64,000 nucleotides of DNA from Helianthus annuus (GCF_002127325.2 NC_035441.2:52952663-53016662); one strand, 5' to 3'. Numbered from the stretch's first letter, positions 32,520 through 44,545 are shown. The notes: generated from the sequence alone by a model not told the origin. Translations and numbers: made by a program.

Positions 32520-33268
32520 TGTTATGGGTGGTTTTCTACTCATATATCCTGAATAATATTCTGACTATGTTTCTTTTGTTTTGATTAGGATACCGGATCA
32601 GGATAATGGTAACATCCTGATACGGTATCCTGGTAGTGACTAATTAATTCACGTGCAGATCAATGGTGCAAGTCTATAACGTTCAAGTGGACTTCTTCTC
32701 CCAAAGACTCGTGCCAATCTGTTGGAATAAGAATGTTGAAGTCGGAAGACGTGGACTACAACGTTCACAAAGGGAATATCGTTTTATCCCGGATTTGTAG
32801 GCTAGTTAGTTAGTTAGTTAGTTTTGTTTTACTATAAATAGGATTGATCGGATCAGATAAGGACACACACAATCTTTCGAACACTCTTGCTCTCTAGCTG
32901 TAATTATTCACAATACACTTGCACTTGTATTCAAATCACATTGTAACACTTAGTTGATCCACATCATATCCCGCACTGTATCCTGACATTTAAAGTAATA
33001 AGAAGAACAAGGAAGCTGCGATTGTCAGCTCCCGAGGTTTTGTGCCGGCGATCTAGATTGATCAAGGGCTTTCCTCGTACATCTCGTGTCACCCTTTACA
33101 TTTTTGCCCATTGTTTGACTGTAGATACAGCTCGATATCCTGAGCCGTATCCTGAAAACTGTTTTTGCAAACAACTAAATCAGCATATTTTCGATACACA
33201 TTCTTAGCACACAACCTCACTTGACTAATTTGATCACTTAATTTCTTCGGTAATTCTTGACCAAAACA
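32520..33268 (+). repeat. 5' LTR of A (749 bp)
   Basis: TGTTATGGGT to CCAAAACA, TATA box TATAAATA at 32833-32840. Just after it is the PBS TGGCGCCGACCG (33272-33283). A short gtta microsatellite (gttagttagttagtta) lies upstream of the TATA box near 32806-32821. Confidence 0.92.
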
Positions 33269-33372
33269 ATTTGGCGCCGACCGTGGGGCAAGTGGTGCTA
33301 TTTCTACTAAAAGCTTTTGCAAAATCATTACTTGGTTTTCTATTTTCAAAACTTTTTGCTACACTATTTTAA

Positions 33373-33771
33373 ATGGCCTCGAGATCAAACATGAGCTCTT
33401 CTACTGTGTCGGCCACCACCTCTGCAACAATTGGTTCGGTGCTTCCACCACCTCCTCCGAGGACGCAATCCTCTTCACAACCTCAGGATGTTATCCCCGC
33501 TCGGAATATTCAGGGATCTGCTCCTGTTTTGGCCTCTAATGATGAAATTCTAACTTTGTTTGGTAGTCTACAGGATCCGATAAAGCAACAGCAGGAGACC
33601 AACCAAATGCTGATAAGAGAGATACAACTCTTGAAATCCAGCTCAAGCAGGCCCGCTGAGGATGTTGTCACCCCCTTGCAGCCCAGAGCTTTGAACTTCA
33701 GTTCGGCAGTATATACTGAGGATAACAGGGGGAATATTATGCCTAGCCATTCCCAGAGTCATATTCCTTAG
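33373..33771 (+). pseudogene. Gag N-terminus of A
   Basis: 132 codons from the ATG at 33373 (MASRSNMSSSTVS), Ser/Pro-rich and disordered, with a poly-Pro stretch (LPPPPPR). It is followed by a helical part (QDPIKQQQETNQMLIREIQLLKS). It ends at a TAG. The same protein continues, with more stops, into the capsid region. C (45418) has the same start. Confidence 0.78.
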
Positions 33772-34910
33772 ATACCCTCTTCGATTAGGGTGTCAACTGT
33801 GAGAAGTTCATGATATTCTTCAGGGTATGGCCAGAATCCTCAGACTGGTAACGTATCTAATAATAATAATACTCTTGCTACTAATGGTATTGGATCTTTG
33901 AAGGATGCAGGTATGACAATCGCACTATCCAGGGAGCTTCAGAAGTTGAAGGACATGATATCCAATGTACCTGGAGTAGTCCAGCCAATCCCAGAAGTAT
34001 CCTAGGATAGCCACAAGATATCTCGGTTTGCATATCCTATATGTGATGCCGAAATCCCAAAGAGATTTCAAACCCCCAACATGAAGCTCTATGACGGGAC
34101 CACGGATCCTGAAGAGCATATTGCTCAGTATAAGGAAAGGATGGAAATCAACCATATCCCTCCAGATCTCAAAGAAGCATGCCTCTGCATGGGTTTTGGT
34201 TCTACCTTAACAGGATCAGCCTTAAAATGGCTCTTAAACGATCCTTCTCATTTAATTACATCATTTTCTCAATTAGTCAATTTATTTAATAGTCAATTTT
34301 CTTGCAGTCGAAGTTTTGAGAAACTAACCAGTGATCTCTACAGGATAACTCAGGGACCTCAGGAATCCTTGAGAGATTATGTGAACAAGTTTAGCTGGGA
34401 ATCCTTAGATATCCCACATCTCGATGTTGCAACAGCTGTGTAGGCTTTCAAGATGGGATTGCAAAAAGATTCTCAATTTTACCAGGATCTTGTAATGAAC
34501 CCATGCAGGAACCTGGATGAAGCTCGGAACAGGGCTTTAATATATATTCAACTGGAGGATGAGACAAAGATGCAAGAGAGGATGAATTCATCTTCAACCT
34601 ACGAATCAACCAACAGGAAGTCGGAATCCTCGTACAAGCCATATCGTTCTAAGCCATATGGCAGGAATGACAGCAAGAAAGTGAATGTTGTTGAAGACGA
34701 GGATCCTGAAGAGTATCCTGAATTGTCAAAATATTGTTTTTTGCTAATATACCTGAACTGATGTATGTTATGCAGGGTTTAGGAGACAAAGCAAGGTGGC
34801 CTAGGAAGAACCAACAAAAACCTGATTGGAAGGATAAGTCCAAGTGGTGTGCCTTCCATGAGGATTTCAGGCATGTTACTGAGGATTGCATTGCTCTAAG
34901 GAAATAAATA
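33772..34910 (+). pseudogene. Gag capsid and zinc-finger region of A
   Basis: Collinear with C 45835-46960 but with stops at 33769, 33811, 34003, 34441 and in the zinc region. It encodes the Ty3 gag core: MKLYDGTTDPEEHIAQYKE, ALKWLLNDP, LVNLFNSQFS and YRITQGPQESLRDYVNKF. Near 34840-34900 is the Cx3H..GHxT..C finger, here CAFHEDFRHVTEDC. Capsid and RNA-binding protein. Confidence 0.78.
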
Positions 34911-34940
34911 AGACTCAGGCATCTTCTGAGCAAGGGATAT

Positions 34941-35570
34941 TTGAAGGATCTCCTGGGAAGAAAGAAGAATAAGACTCAGGATACTGAGAAGGATCCTAAA
35001 CGAGCAGCATCACCTCCTGCGGATGCCAAGATAATTAACTTTATTTCAGGAGAATTCGATATCTGCAGAACTTCTTATTCTGCAACCAAAAGACATGCAA
35101 AGGAGGCTAAGGCCGAAAGGGGAGATAAGCCAACCAGGATGACGACCCTCACAACTGATGAAGTGATCACGTTCGACAGTAATGAAAGGGATACTATCCA
35201 GGATCCTCATCATGATGCTCTGGTGATAATGTTATATGTTGCTAATCATTTTGTACGCAGGATACTGGTGGATAATGGCAGCTCCGTCAACATAATTCAA
35301 CTAGAGACATTGAAGAGGATGAATGTATCCCCGATGGATATCACTTCGAAATCCACTGTACTTGTTGGATTCAGTGGAGAGGCCAGGAATACTGTGGGAG
35401 AGATAAAATTGTCAGTTTATGTTGAAGGGGTCAACTCAATGCAACGCTTTTGTGTCATGGACTCCTTATCCTGCTATAATATTATATTGGGTAGGCCGTG
35501 GATCCATGATCTTAAAGCTGTGCTGTCTACCTATCATCAATGCATCAAGATCCCCACCCCTTGGGGGTAG
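34941..35570 (+). pseudogene. Gag C-terminus and protease of A
   Basis: 209 codons. After a charged linker (GRKKNKTQDTEKDPKR) and the conserved IINFISGEFDICRTS block comes the protease with active site ILVDNGSSVNII, a flap region and IILGRPWIHDL. In Tat the active site is often D-N-G-S-S, so this is normal for the lineage, unlike the DNG of F. A stop ends it at 35570. Confidence 0.85.
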
Positions 35571-35742
35571 TCAAGGTGGAAAGTAATCAACAGGAAGCAA
35601 AGGAGTGATATTCTTCTTCGATGAAATCCTCGACAAAGCCCAATGCAGCATAACAATTAAAGATGCAAGCCTAGGATATCGTGGAAGCTTCAGAACAGGA
35701 TGTTAAGAAATTATCCTGGATCAGGATAATCCAGATATCTCG

Positions 35743-36667
35743 GTGCTTGTAGGAACCAATATCCCACAGGATATTGAGAATCAGTTAACTAACTTTTTGA
35801 AATGCAGGATGTCAACATTTGCATGGAAGCACGAGGATATGACAGGTATTTCCAAAGATGTTATCACTCACAAGCTTGGAATTGACAAGTCGTTCAAGCC
35901 TGTTCAGCAAAAGAGAAGGAGTTTGCTCCTGAACGAAATACAATTATTCAAGAGGAAGTTGAAAGATTATTGAAGTCCAAGATGATCAGGGAGGTCAAAT
36001 TTCCAAGATGGCTAGCAAATGTAGTTGTGGTGCAGAAGAAAAATGGGAAATGGAGAGTTTGTGTAGATTACACAGACTTGAACAAAGCTAACCCCAAAGA
36101 CCCATTTCCTCTACCTCATATTGACTCAATGGTGGATGGTACTGCTGGCCATGAGATGTTAACGTTCATGGATGCATCCTCCGGATTCCAGCAGATCCAA
36201 ATGGAACCTTCAGACCAGGAGGATACTGCTTTCATGACACCAACAGGTATTTATTGTTATACTGCTATGCCATTTGGTTTGAAAAAAGCAGGTGCAACGT
36301 ACCAAAGATTGGTGAACATGATGTTTAAAGACAAGCTGGGGGACACCATGGAGGTGTACATTGATGACATGGTAGTAAAATCTAAGAAGGCCGAGGATCA
36401 CCTCCAGGATATTAAGGGGGCATTTGATATCCTGGATCAATATAACATGAAGTTAAATCCTGCCAAGTGCCATTTGGAGTGGGGGCAGGAAAGTTTTTAG
36501 GATATATGGTGACTAAAAGGGGGATAGAAGCAAGCCCAGAACAGATCAAAGCCATCTTGGATATCAAGTCACCTTCGAACATGAAAGATGTACAAAGACT
36601 GACAGGGCGAGTAGTAGCATTAAACAAATTTATCTCAAGATCCTCGGAAAAATGCAAGGAATTTTGA
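35743..36667 (+). pseudogene. RT of A, three frames
   Basis: Pieces 35743-35973 (linker MSTFAWKHEDMTGIS), 35970-36500 (fingers and palm) and 36467-36667 (thumb). The palm has KWRVCVDYTDLNKANPKD, DASSGFQQIQM, TAMPFGLKKAGATYQRLV and the active YIDDMVVKS. The last piece ends early: compared with C, about 68 bp just after SSEKCKEF are missing, joined at a tiny shared tt. This shifts the frame and removes the start of the RNase H connection. Confidence 0.85.
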
Positions 36668-37907
36668 AGCAATATCTTTCAACGGCACCTCTATTGATGA
36701 AGCCTGAGGATGGTGAACCATTATCCCTGTATCTCGCAGTATCAAGGAATGTTGTAAGTGCTGTTCTTGTAAAGGATCATGAAGGTCAGCAGTATCCTGT
36801 CTATTATGTTAGTAAAAGTTTATTAGATGCTGAAACTAGATATTCTCATTTAGAAAAATTAATATTAGCCCTGGTTATGGCATCAACGAAGCTTAGACAC
36901 TATTTTGAGACACATAGGATTCATGTTAAAACTAATTATCCTGTTAAAAACATGCTTAGGAAACCCGAGATGTCAGGCAGGATGGCTAAGTGGTCAGTAA
37001 GTTAAGTGCCTTTGATCTAGTATATGAACCTAGAAATGCCATAAAGTCTCAGGCTCTAGCTGACTTTGTGGCTGATTTCAGTAGTGATATCCAAAATGAA
37101 GTAGACCTAGAAGTGCAACAACTAGGAGAAAACTTAGAATCCTTGACATTATATACTGATGGTGCATCTAATGTGAGGGGTGTAGGATTGGGTATACTAC
37201 TAAAATCGCCACAGGGGGATATACTACCCCAAACCATTAGGTGTGAATTTCCTGCCACTAATAATGAAGCAGAATATGAAGCCTTAATTGCAGGATTAGA
37301 GTTGGCTAAGAGCATGAATATTAAAAGTTTACAAGTATTTGTTGATTCCTTGTTAATTACTAATCATTTTAATGGGACCTATGCAGTTAAAGGTGAGAAG
37401 TTAATCGAGTATCTCGAAATTCTCAAAAAATTAGCAGGATATTTCGATGTTTTTACACTTGAACAAGTACCAAGAGAAGATAATACTGAAGCAGATGCCT
37501 TGGCAAATTTAGGATCATCAGTCAGGATACAAGAAGGAACCCAAATACCAATACTTCACATCCTATATCCTGCAATGGATCTTTTCAAATCTCGGGATAA
37601 GGAAGTAACAAGTATTCAGGATCCTGGTCATGATCCTGATGAGGATCCTAAGTCCTGGATGGCTCCAATCATAAGATATCTCAAGGAAGGACACATCCCT
37701 AAGGATGAGAATCCTAAGGCCTTTAGAATGAAGGTATCACAATTCGCTATTATAAATAATGTTTTGTATAAGAAATCTCTTGCAGGACCATATCTGAGGT
37801 GCTTGGAGGATCCCGAAACTAAAGAAGTGCTTCAGGATATACACGAAGGGGATTGTGGTAACCGTACTTGGGGCAGGTCATTATTCTCAAGAGTATTAAG
37901 AACATGA
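36652..37907 (+). pseudogene. RNase H, second RNase H and start of integrase of A
   Basis: Two overlapping frames (36652-37005 and 36990-37907). The first has the degenerate RNase H (YLAVSRNVVSAVLVKDHEG, SKSLLDAETRYSHLEKLI). The second has the archaeal-type RNase H: LTLYTDGASNVRG, NNEAEYEALIAGLEL, VDSLLITNHFNG and EADALANLG. It then enters the integrase zinc region (GDCGNRTWGRSLFSRVL) and stops at 37907. Confidence 0.85.
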
Positions 37908-38888
37908 TACTATTGGCCGACGATGAGAAAAGATGCTACAGAATATGCTTGAAGAGGTGATGCATATCAAAGGCATAGTAATATATTACATCAACCAGCT
38001 GAACCACTATATCCTATAGCTTCCCCTTGGCCATTCATGAAGTGGGGGATGGACATAGTAGGGAAATTGCCGAAAGCTCCAGGAGGAAAAGTCTTTATGC
38101 TGGCGATGACTGATTATTTCTCTAAATGGGTTGAAGCCAAAGCAGTTGTTCAAGTTAGAGACCAAGAAGTAGTATCCTTCAAAAAAAGTAATATCCTGAC
38201 CAGGTTTGGAGTAGCACCCGAGATAACTTGTGATAATGGCTCTCAGTTTATAAGTAAGAGGACTACTAACTTTTGCAAGAGTTGGGGAATCAAAATGATC
38301 ACGTCTACTCCAGTACATCTTCAAGCAAATGGACAAGCAGAATCCTTGAACAAGATAATTGTCAACAATTTGAAGAAGAGACTAGGAGCTAAGAAAGGAA
38401 GATGAGCAGAAGAATTACCCTTTGTTTTGTGGGCTGATAGAACAACAATAAAGAATGCAACTGGCCAAACTCCATTCTCCTTAGTATTTGGAGCAGAAGT
38501 AGTGATCCCAACAGAAATGGTGATACCTACGGCAAGATTTAACCTCCGGGATCCTGAGCAGAATCCTGAAGCTTTGTGCCAAGAATTGGACACTGTGGAT
38601 GAGACAAGGGATGCGGCGAAGTTAAGAATGGCAGCATATCAACAGAGGATATCCAGAGCATATAACCAGAATATAAGGACTAGAAGGTTTCAAGTTGGAA
38701 ATTGGGTGTTAAGAAAAGCTTTTCAAAATACTACTAATCCTGCCAATAGAAAGTTAGCTCCAAAGTGGGCAGGACCATATGAGGTTGAATCAGAATCTGG
38801 AAAAGGAGCATACCGACTCAAGAATATGAAATGGGATATGCTACCAAGATCCTGGAATGCTATACACCGAAAGCTCTATTTCAAGTGA
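37908..38888 (+). pseudogene. Integrase of A
   Basis: Broken into 38037-38405 and 38427-38888, with stops before and between. The core triad is legible: D in [11 protein letters not shown] in TCDNGSQFI, E in ANGQAESLNK. The zinc knuckle has lost both cysteines: where C reads CDACQRHS, A reads GDAYQRHS, so HHCC zinc binding is destroyed. The C-terminal GPY/F-type module is KWAGPYEVESESGKGAY. Natural stop at 38886-38888. Confidence 0.85.
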
Positions 38889-40187
38889 GTTTAGAATTTA
38901 ATTTCTAACTCAAGATGGTATGAATTCTATCTCTTTTAAATATAATTCTATTTTATTATGTTTGAACCCAGTACTGACTTAAGCATCGGAGGGGTGTTAG
39001 CCAGGCTAACACCCACCTTAGTTTACAGTTGTTTTGCAGAATATGCTTAGGGATATAGCACCGGGATATACACTCAGGATAATTCGAAAGATTAGAGGAT
39101 TGGCCCCCTCTCTCACGTTTAAGGGATACTGATCCCTTCACAGGTTTAAAGGTATTCACCTTTCTCTTGATTTGGGTTTAAACACCCCGCCTGGAGCGCA
39201 AGTTATCCAGGGATAGTTCAAGATAGCGGTACCAGTCCATGTAAAAGTGGCTGACAAATTTCGTTATTGTTGGCTATATCCTGGATCCTAAAGGTATATG
39301 AGGATTGATCACCCTCTCTCGCGAAAGGGTATTTTCATGCTCTCTAAGGTTTAAAGGTTTTCACCTTTCTAAGTCTTGGAGTTTAAACACTCCCGCCTGT
39401 AGCGCATGAAAACTTGGGATTTTCCACAGAATACCTATGGGTTTATCCCCAGAACACTAAGGATTTATCTCCAAGATATTTTAGCGTTTTGCCCCTGTAA
39501 TACAAAAATTATACAAACAGTTGCAATTGATGTCCAGAAAATTTCTAAGTATTCGAAGACATAATGCACAGGGGACATTCCTACTAAGGCATTGTGAAGA
39601 ACTCAGGGGATCAAGTTTGGGCTTAGTTCACTAAGTGTCCCAGACTGGGACATCTCCAGTGGAGAAGTTGCAAAAGGATTGAAGTCTGAGGACAGGATTA
39701 TACTCTGTATCTGGTATGATCTTTCCTTTTTGTTCCTTTAAAAGCCTTATCTAAATTGTCTAAATTTCTGGAACTTTATTTGACAAAAGTTTTATTAAAA
39801 CATTTATGAGTATAATACCTAGATTGAGGATATCCTGATCAGGATATATTTTTAGGATATATTCTCAGGATATATTTCGGGATATTTGCTCAGAATGTTG
39901 AGGTATGATAATTAGATTGAAAATTGAAACTATACTTGAGTCAAACAACTGTTATCAAAACAAGCTTTGTAAAAATAAAAATGAACAACAATGGATAAGG
40001 CCAAAAGAAGGTTATATTATTAACATAGCAAACGTTCGTGCTTTTGGTTTGATCTCAAACTGAGATCCATCCACCAAAAGCACAATTGGTTTCTAACCAT
40101 ACTTACTTAGCAGTTGAAGGTTTCATCTCGAACCGAGACCCATCCACCTCCAACTGTTATATTGTTCAAAACAAACCATACTAACTG
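38889..40187 (+). other. 3' noncoding region of A with serial hairpins
   Basis: No ORF. In order it has an 11-bp palindrome with a one-base centre (38992-39014); then hairpins AAGGGAT-ACTG-ATCCCTT (39121-39138), AAAGGT-ATTC-ACCTTT (39148-39163) and GGGT-TTAAAC-ACCC (39174-39187); then GGGTAT-TTTC-ATGCTC (39327-39342, with wobbles), AAAGGT-TTTC-ACCTTT (39353-39368) and GGAGT-TTAAAC-ACTCC (39378-39393). Three nested two-tier hairpins follow from 40038. C and B2 have equivalents with different stems. Confidence 0.75.
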
Positions 40188-40239
40188 ATGACCAAAGGGC
40201 TTCGTCCTGAAACTCAGGATCCCTCCACCTTTGGCCATC
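40038..40239 (+). ncRNA. Three consecutive two-tier stem-loops in A (candidate structured RNA)
   Basis: Unit 1: outer stem GTGCTTTTGGT (40038-40048) with ACCAAAAGCAC (40073-40083), inner GATCTC/GAGATC. Unit 2: outer CAGTTGAAGGT (40111-40121) with ACCTCCAACTG (40146-40156), one mismatch, inner TCTCG/CGAGA. Unit 3: outer GATGACCAAAGG with CCTTTGGCCATC, one mismatch, inner TCCTGA/TCAGGA. All three share the AAAC-type inner loop and CCATCCACC or a close variant on the 3' arm. Whether it acts as RNA or is a DNA structure is unknown. Confidence 0.5.
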
Positions 40240-40329
40240 ATATTGTTTTAATGCAGGAAAGTAAATTGTTTAAAGGACAGGAAACGAAATTCTACAAACA
40301 ACTACAACCATCAAATTTAAAAGAATGGA

Positions 40330-40771
40330 CCCCGGCCTCGGCATCAACATCCATCATCGCCCATTTTGCTGCTTTCAAGGGGCAGCACCCTCTTCCACCA
40401 TGGCTTCATCAGTGCCAGCATCCTTCCCAAGATCCTTCCCAGCATCGCCACCGGCATCCTTTGTGGCATCAGCATCACCCACCTTCTCGACCACCCTTAG
40501 CAGGCTCCTCCGTAACAGACTTCACAGGAGGCTCCACAAGGTTACCACCAAGATCTTTCAACTTCACCTCCCAAGCCTCAACGTTCCATGAAGTGCATTC
40601 GAAGCCCAGGGCCTTAGCCTTATAGGCCATTTTTAATCTAGCCTGAAAGAGGGAGAGTACCTGAAAAATTGTTTGAAGTGTGATGATCATAATGCAGAAT
40701 AGTCCGGCTAAATATAGGCTGGATGTAGGGGGTATTGAGTAAATATCGCATGGGGAGTTATAGCGTGTCAC
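40330..40771 (-). pseudogene. Antisense ORF remnant of A (Tat aORF C-terminus)
   Basis: On minus: a long hydrophobic N-terminal run from the truncated side, then FQARLKMAYKAKALGFEC, AWEVKLKDLGG and a Gly/Asp/Ala-rich acidic tail. It matches C 53384-53640 (ARRKMAYEAKTLGFEC) at the same position, between the hairpins and the LTR. Tat elements such as Retand are known to carry antisense ORFs there. In A the N-terminal two thirds seen in C are gone, so A is truncated between the aORF tail and the PPT. Confidence 0.65.
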
Positions 40772-40856
40772 TTCAACCGTCGTTTCAACTTAATAACCTC
40801 GATATACGAGATAAGCTTTAAAATATATCCGTTGGAATTGGTACACCAATAGATAT

Positions 40857-41482
40857 ATTTTGGGGACAATTGTTATGGGTGGTTTTCTGCTCATATATCC
40901 TGAATAATATTCTGACTATGTTTCTTTTGTTATGATCAGGATACCGGATCAATATATTGGTAACATCCTGATACAGTATCCTGGTAGTGACTAATTAATT
41001 CACGTGCAGATTAATGGTGCAAGTCTATAACGTTCAAGTGGACTTCTTCTCCCAAAGACTCGGGCCAATCTGTTTGAATAAGAACGTTGAAGCCTGAAGA
41101 CGTGGACTACAACGTTCACAAAGGGAATATTCGTTTTATCCCGGATTTGTAGGCTAGTTAGCTAGTTTTGTTTTACTATAAATAGGATTGATCGGATCAG
41201 ATAAGGACACACACAATCTCTTGAACTCTCTTGCTTTCTAACTGCAATCACTCACAATACACTTGCACTTGTATTCAAATCACATTGTAACACTTAGTTG
41301 ATCCGCATCATATCCCGCACTATATCTTGACATTTGAAGTAGATACAGCTCGATATCCTGAGCCGTATCCTGAAAACTGTTTTTGCAACTAAATCTGCAT
41401 ATTTTCGATACACATTCTTAGCACACTACCTCACTTGACTAATTTGATCACTTAATTGCTTTGGTAATTTTTGACCAAAACA
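40857..41482 (+). repeat. PPT and 3' LTR of A (612 bp)
   Basis: PPT ttttggggacaat (40857-40870), then LTR TGTTATGGGT to CCAAAACA (40871-41482). Relative to the 5' LTR it lacks about 126 bp (5' copy 32998-33123, a gta at both edges) plus a few bases of the gtta repeat. Confidence 0.92.
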
Positions 41483-41753
41483 CTATGTTACTCGTTGTGT
41501 GCTCGCTAATCGCAATCGCTATTCTCAAACGCGTGAACTTTGAATGATAGTTTTCTGTATTCTGACTGCTTTATGTGCTTACTTGCCTTACGTGTTTACG
41601 TGCTCCTACGTGCTTATGTGTTCTGTGATTATGTGCTTATGTGATTATGTGTTTATGTGGTTGATTGTGTTCCTGAGCTTTAGTAGTAGTACGTTTGAGG
41701 TGAGATTCGATTATATAGCGTTTTGAATCCTATGGCGCTGTCTATTGCAAATA
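41483..41753 (+). other. Leader of element G, fourth segment
   Basis: Begins with the ctatg duplication. Noncoding, with repeated tatgtgctta-type words at about 41572-41660. The gag ATG follows at 41754. Summed over the four segments the G leader is about 1.1 kb. Confidence 0.75.
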
Positions 41754-42736
41754 ATGTCGTCATTTGAATCATTTCACTCACGCTCCGCTCGCCGCAATCA
41801 CGATGACAAACGTATCGCCTCTCTGGTCGCTAATCAGATAGCAAACGTCATCCCACAAATTGTTAGCGAGCTGAATGAGAATGCTAGCAAGTCTTCTGAA
41901 GAGTCCCAGACTGATACTCCTAAAGCTGCTTTTAGCTTCAAGCAGTTCAAAGCCTGCGGGCCGAAGGAATTTAGTGGCGAAGATGGCCCTACGGCCATGT
42001 TTCAATGGTTTGATTCTATTGAAGTCACCCTGCGCCAGAGTGGCGATCCTGACAATCTCCGTACTCTGAATGCAACTGGCGTCTTCCAGTCCCGCACTTT
42101 AGACTGGTGGACGGCCGAGAGAAACAAACACATAAATGACGCAGCTTACGGGCTGACGTGGGATGAGTTGAAGGACGTTAAGATGCAAGAGTTCTGCCCT
42201 ACCCACGAGCGCCAAAAGCTGGAGGACGAATTCTGGCATATCAAGCAGAAAGATGGAGACAACGCTGGTTTGACTGCTCGCTTCAAGCAGTTGAATATAA
42301 TCTGTCTGAGCCAAGTTACTACACCCGAAATCACCATCAAGAAATACATCCGTTCTATTCCAGATTGTGTGGTTGATTTCGTTCAAGCTGCCAAGACAAC
42401 GGCCATCAAGGAAACTTTTCTACTCGCTGCTGAGATCAACGACAAGCGAGTCAAAGCTGGGTATTGGCATAAAGCTTCCAAGAATCTGCATCAAGCCACC
42501 ACTGCTGCAACCGCTGAAACCGCCGCCGCTCCGCAATCTTCAAAGTCCTCTCGTCGTAAGAGGAAGAACAACAACAACAGTAGCAACAAAATTGCACTCT
42601 CACCACTACTGCCCCGCTCCAATCAGTTCCAGCTCAACCGCAGCCTCAACACCGACAAGCTGCAGCACCAGTAACCTTTGAACCGCCGGCCAAGCATGCA
42701 TACACTTGTCCTCACCCTGCTTGCCCATCGTGTACC
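41754..42736 (+). pseudogene. Gag of Ty3 element G, truncated by B1
   Basis: ATG at 41754 (MSSFESFHSRSARRN). It encodes a Ty3 gag domain: FKACGPKEFSGEDGP, AMFQWFDSIEVTL, QSRTLDWWTAERN, TWDELKDVKMQEFCP and YIRSIPDCVVDFVQ. A frameshift near 42560 takes the annotated frame out to a stop at 42674. The original frame goes on toward a Cys-rich nucleocapsid (YTCPHPACPSCT) that is cut off at 42736 by the LTR of B1. The tRNA-iMet primer and Gag style suggest a chromovirus rather than Tat. The rest lies beyond the window. Confidence 0.82.
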
Positions 42737-43462
42737 TGTTGTGGGAGGATTTTATAATCCTAAGGATCATGCATCCTTAAGTGCTGTCGGGGTCAGGGAT
42801 CCTCAGTTCTGTTTGAATTAGTGATCCTCAGGGAATGTTGCAGGATCAGGATCCAGGATCATTAATGTTATCCTTAAACTAATGATTTTCCATTTCAAAT
42901 ATGAAGTTGTTTTGCAGGAGCTAAAGCATGGACCAAGTCTTACCGAAGTTCCTGGAGCATATTCCTTCAATATTCCACACGTGCAAAGCTTTTATGGACG
43001 TTATGGAGATCGTGGGGAGCTAGCATAACTGTCGGATAGTTTGTTAGCATAGTTATTTTCTAATTTAAAATGGGGATAACAAGCTTGAGTAGAACACTTA
43101 GCTATTTTTGGCATACACACACACTCGCAAACAGCTCTCAGTCAGCTCTCGAATAATTACTTGGCAATTTCAAACACCTTATTGCACATTACACACTAGT
43201 GATCCGTGTAACAAGCTTGTTATCATCCCGAGTTGTAAACTTCGTTTGTTTAATCTTAATTGGTGATCAGTAGTTTCCATCACCCGAGGTTTTTTATGCC
43301 AGAGATCAACTCTTGATCAAGGGCTTTTTCCTCGTATAAATCCTTGTGTCATTTGTTCATTACATTTGATTGTTATCTTTAACATTGTTCATTGGTTCAA
43401 GCATCACACCTCACAACAAAAGATTTGGTTGCATTATCTTTGCTTGATATTTGACCAAAACA
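42737..43462 (+). repeat. 5' LTR of B1 (726 bp)
   Basis: TG...CA ends and PBS directly downstream. GGATCC- and GATCCT-rich in its first 150 bp. It shares its 3' three quarters with 55934-56633. Confidence 0.85.
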
Positions 43463-43549
43463 GTTTGGCGCCCACCGTGGGGCAATTGGTTCTTCATTTC
43501 TGAGAAATTTTGTTCATTTCGGTCATTTCGGTTCATCACCTTCAACCAC

Positions 43550-44545
43550 ATGGTTTCTCAAGAAAAAACCACTTCAAGTGCAATGCCGGCAATCAATTCA
43601 TCCCAGGGCGTTCCACCTTTGCCTCCACCACCTTCTGGATCCCAGAAGAATGCTGAAAATCCTGCAAAGAGACCGAGCCCTATTTTCTCAAAACCTCCGA
43701 CTTCTTCTGTTTCTTATAATCCTACTACTAGTGACCTCTTTACTTTGATTTTGCAGTAGGATAAGACCAACGAAAAAATTCTCAAAGAAATTGGAGATAT
43801 CAAGAAGCAGAAAAGATCAGCGGAGGATCATTCCCCATTGATGCCTAGGTCTCTGAATTTCGACACTCCAGTCACAACCTCCCAGCATTCTGCAGCTCCG
43901 GATGTCCAATACTTGGGTGGAATAAGAGGAATGCATTACGGATCCTCAGCAATGACTCAGGCCCTAGGATCCTATTTTCAACCAGCAGGATCCTTCTCTC
44001 AGCATCCAGGATCATTCGCCAGCTCAAGAGGATACATGGGGACGTAGGCAGTTCAAGGATCCTCTCAGGTTCAAGGATCCTCTCAGGTTCAAGGATCCTC
44101 TCAGGTTCAAGGATCCTCTCATGTTCAAGGATCCTCCTTTCAGCCTCAAGGATCCTCTCAGGTTTTCGGATCCATGGATTATCCTCCTAGACCCCCGTTC
44201 ACAGCACATCAAGGATCCAATTTCTCTCAGGATCAAGGATCCTTCAGAAGCTTGCAGTTTGGAAGTTCAGATGTCCATCAAGGAGATTTCATCCCAATGC
44301 AGACCATTGCTTCTTCTGGCCCTTCGGTTATACCAGAATCCCGACAATATGGATTCACATCTGGGATTTCGAACTTGAATCCACTGGGAGGTAACACTTT
44401 TAATAATTCATATACCACTAACCATGGCCTTATGCAGGATACAGGTATCAATCAAGCTATGGTTAGGGAGTTACAGAAGCTTAAGGATATGATATCCAGC
44501 GTTCCAGGAGTGGTTAAACCCATTCCTGAGATTGGAGATGGGAGC
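43550..44545 (+). pseudogene. Gag N-terminal part of B1 with VQGSSQ repeats
   Basis: Begins MVSQEKTTSSAMPAINSS at 43550, followed by a Pro-rich disordered region. Stops occur at 43757-43759, just before a helical KTNEKILKEIGD segment, and at 44045. Next come about five VQGSS units encoded by an 18-bp tandem repeat (44051-44137), plus one PQGSS. The downstream frame (44174-44551) leads to RELQKLKDMISSVPGV, the conserved start of the Tat capsid region. It is cut by C. Confidence 0.75.

Larger units (their letters stand above)
32520..41482 (+). mobile_element. Element A: Ty3/Tat retrotransposon, near-complete, decayed
   Basis: A plus-strand element between target duplications ctatg (32515-32519 and 41483-41487). 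It has LTRs, a TGGCGCC-type PBS, gag, protease, RT, two RNase H domains, integrase, a structured 3' noncoding region, an antisense ORF remnant and a PPT. Order and dual RNase H place it in Tat. The 3' LTR is 612 bp against 749 bp for the 5' copy because of an internal deletion. Its coding regions carry many stops, and a deletion removes part of the RT-RNase H junction. Confidence 0.93.
42737..44545 (+). mobile_element. Element B1: 5' end of a Ty3/Tat element
   Basis: A 726-bp LTR (42737-43462, TGTTGTGGGA to CCAAAACA), PBS TGGCGCCCACCG (43466-43477) and the start of gag. It inserted into the gag of G; gtacc (42732-42736) is the expected duplication with its partner out of view. At 44546 it is cut by the LTR of C, in the gag codons that B2 continues as GSHKIS. 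Confidence 0.85.

Noticed and set aside
40111..40156. tRNA-like T-arm (cggttcgaga on minus) in the second stem-loop
   Set aside because: The loop is three bases, not seven, and there is no acceptor, D or anticodon arm around it.
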